Source of the DNA: Bacilli bacterium
GTDB taxonomy: Bacteria > Bacillota_I > Bacilli_A > RF39 > UBA660
Length of the DNA: 5,864 bases
Direction: 5' to 3'
Assembly: GCA_017461465.1 (NCBI GenBank)
Contig: JAFTYN010000159.1
Location: 1-5,864 of the forward strand
The notes beneath the pieces were generated by a model. That model was not told the origin of the DNA and did no database searches. It worked only from the letters and a program-made list of their open reading frames with translations. The translations under genes were made by a program, and so were the position numbers. Below, piece after piece: positions 5,419-5,864 of this stretch (within the stretch, counting starts at the first letter, position 1; each line of letters begins with the position of its first letter).

Positions 5419-5864
5419 ATGGAAAAAGCAAAAGTTTATTTTACAAGTGATATTTCAAGTGAAGGATTAATAAAAGTATATGAAGCTTTAGGTAAAGAAC
5501 TTAAAGGAAAGGTAGCTGTTAAAATATCAACAGGTGAGCCAGGAGGACATAATTTTTTAAATCCTAATTTGATAAAAAAATTAGTAAACAAATTAGATGG
5601 AACTATAGTTGAATGTAATACTGCTTATGAAGGCAAAAGACTTAATACAGAAGAACATTACAAAGCTATAAAAGATCATGGCTTTATGGATATAGCACCA
5701 TGCCAAATATTAGATGAATATGAAGAAATGGAATTAAAAGCACCGACAAGACATTTAAAAGGTAAGAATATTGTTGGTAAACATTTAGAAGAATATGATT
5801 CAATGTTAATACTTTCTCATTTTAAAGGTCATCCTATGGGAGGAATGGGTGGAGCCTTAAAAAA
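5419..5864 (+). CDS. DUF362-family protein, 3' truncated by window end
   Basis: An uninterrupted frame runs from ATG 5419 to the window edge (148 full codons seen, no stop). The N-terminal part matches the DUF362 family: KVYFTSD (5-11), then KVAVKISTGEPG (31-42) corresponding to the family's KVAIKxHxGEPG-like strand and loop, ECNTAYEGKR (65-74) where relatives have a D/E-x-N-T-x-Y-x-G-x-R segment, and LILSHFKGHPMGGMGGALK (130-148), the signature LSHFKGH...GFGGALKN region. Many family members carry a C-terminal 2x[4Fe-4S] ferredoxin domain and are labelled Fe-S proteins; that part lies beyond the window, so its presence here is unknown. Function is unestablished for the family. It follows the TtcA-like gene in the same direction, behind its own extended -10 promoter. 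Confidence 0.88.
   Translation, partial: MEKAKVYFTSDISSEGLIKVYEALGKELKGKVAVKISTGEPGGHNFLNPNLIKKLVNKLDGTIVECNTAYEGKRLNTEEHYKAIKDHGFMDIAPCQILDEYEEMELKAPTRHLKGKNIVGKHLEEYDSMLILSHFKGHPMGGMGGALK

Overview
This 5.9 kb window is strongly AT-rich. It uses A/T-ending codons, AGA-dominated arginine and purine-rich Shine-Dalgarno sequences. Stops are TAA, TAG and TGA, and tryptophan is TGG with no internal TGA, so the standard bacterial code (table 11) fits. All genes are on the + strand and tightly packed, with no gap longer than about 70 bases. This suggests a low-GC Bacillota genome (Clostridia, Bacilli or Erysipelotrichia-like gut lineages). The lineage is an inference from composition and gene families. 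I see no mobile element, tRNA, rRNA or CRISPR array.

Left part (1-2165), metal efflux: the last 35 codons of a CsoR/RcnR-family metal-sensing repressor overlap by 4 bases (ATGA) with a complete P1B-type heavy-metal ATPase. The ATPase has the Lys and Asp signatures of the Zn/Cd/Pb subgroup rather than the copper subgroup. A clear intrinsic terminator closes this unit.

Middle part (2190-4481): first comes a CaCA-family (YrbG-like) Na+/Ca2+ exchanger with both alpha-repeats intact. Directly after it, an extended -10 promoter with a very short leader drives three overlapping genes. These are a MazG-like nucleotide pyrophosphohydrolase, an unrecognised 176-aa protein with a possible Cys-His-Asp (papain/transglutaminase-like) triad, and a small YgjV-like membrane protein. 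The 14-base and 4-base overlaps suggest coupled translation. This trio is the least explained part of the window.

Right part (4491-5864): a TTGCTA-17-TATAAT promoter precedes a TtcA-like PP-loop ATPase with the cysteines expected for an Fe-S-dependent tRNA thiolase. A short terminator follows, and an extended -10 for the next gene lies just past its T-tract. That next gene is a DUF362-family protein cut off by the window end.

The first two transporters share a cation-transport theme but are separated by a terminator. The right-hand genes look like housekeeping or redox functions with no obvious link to the metal genes.
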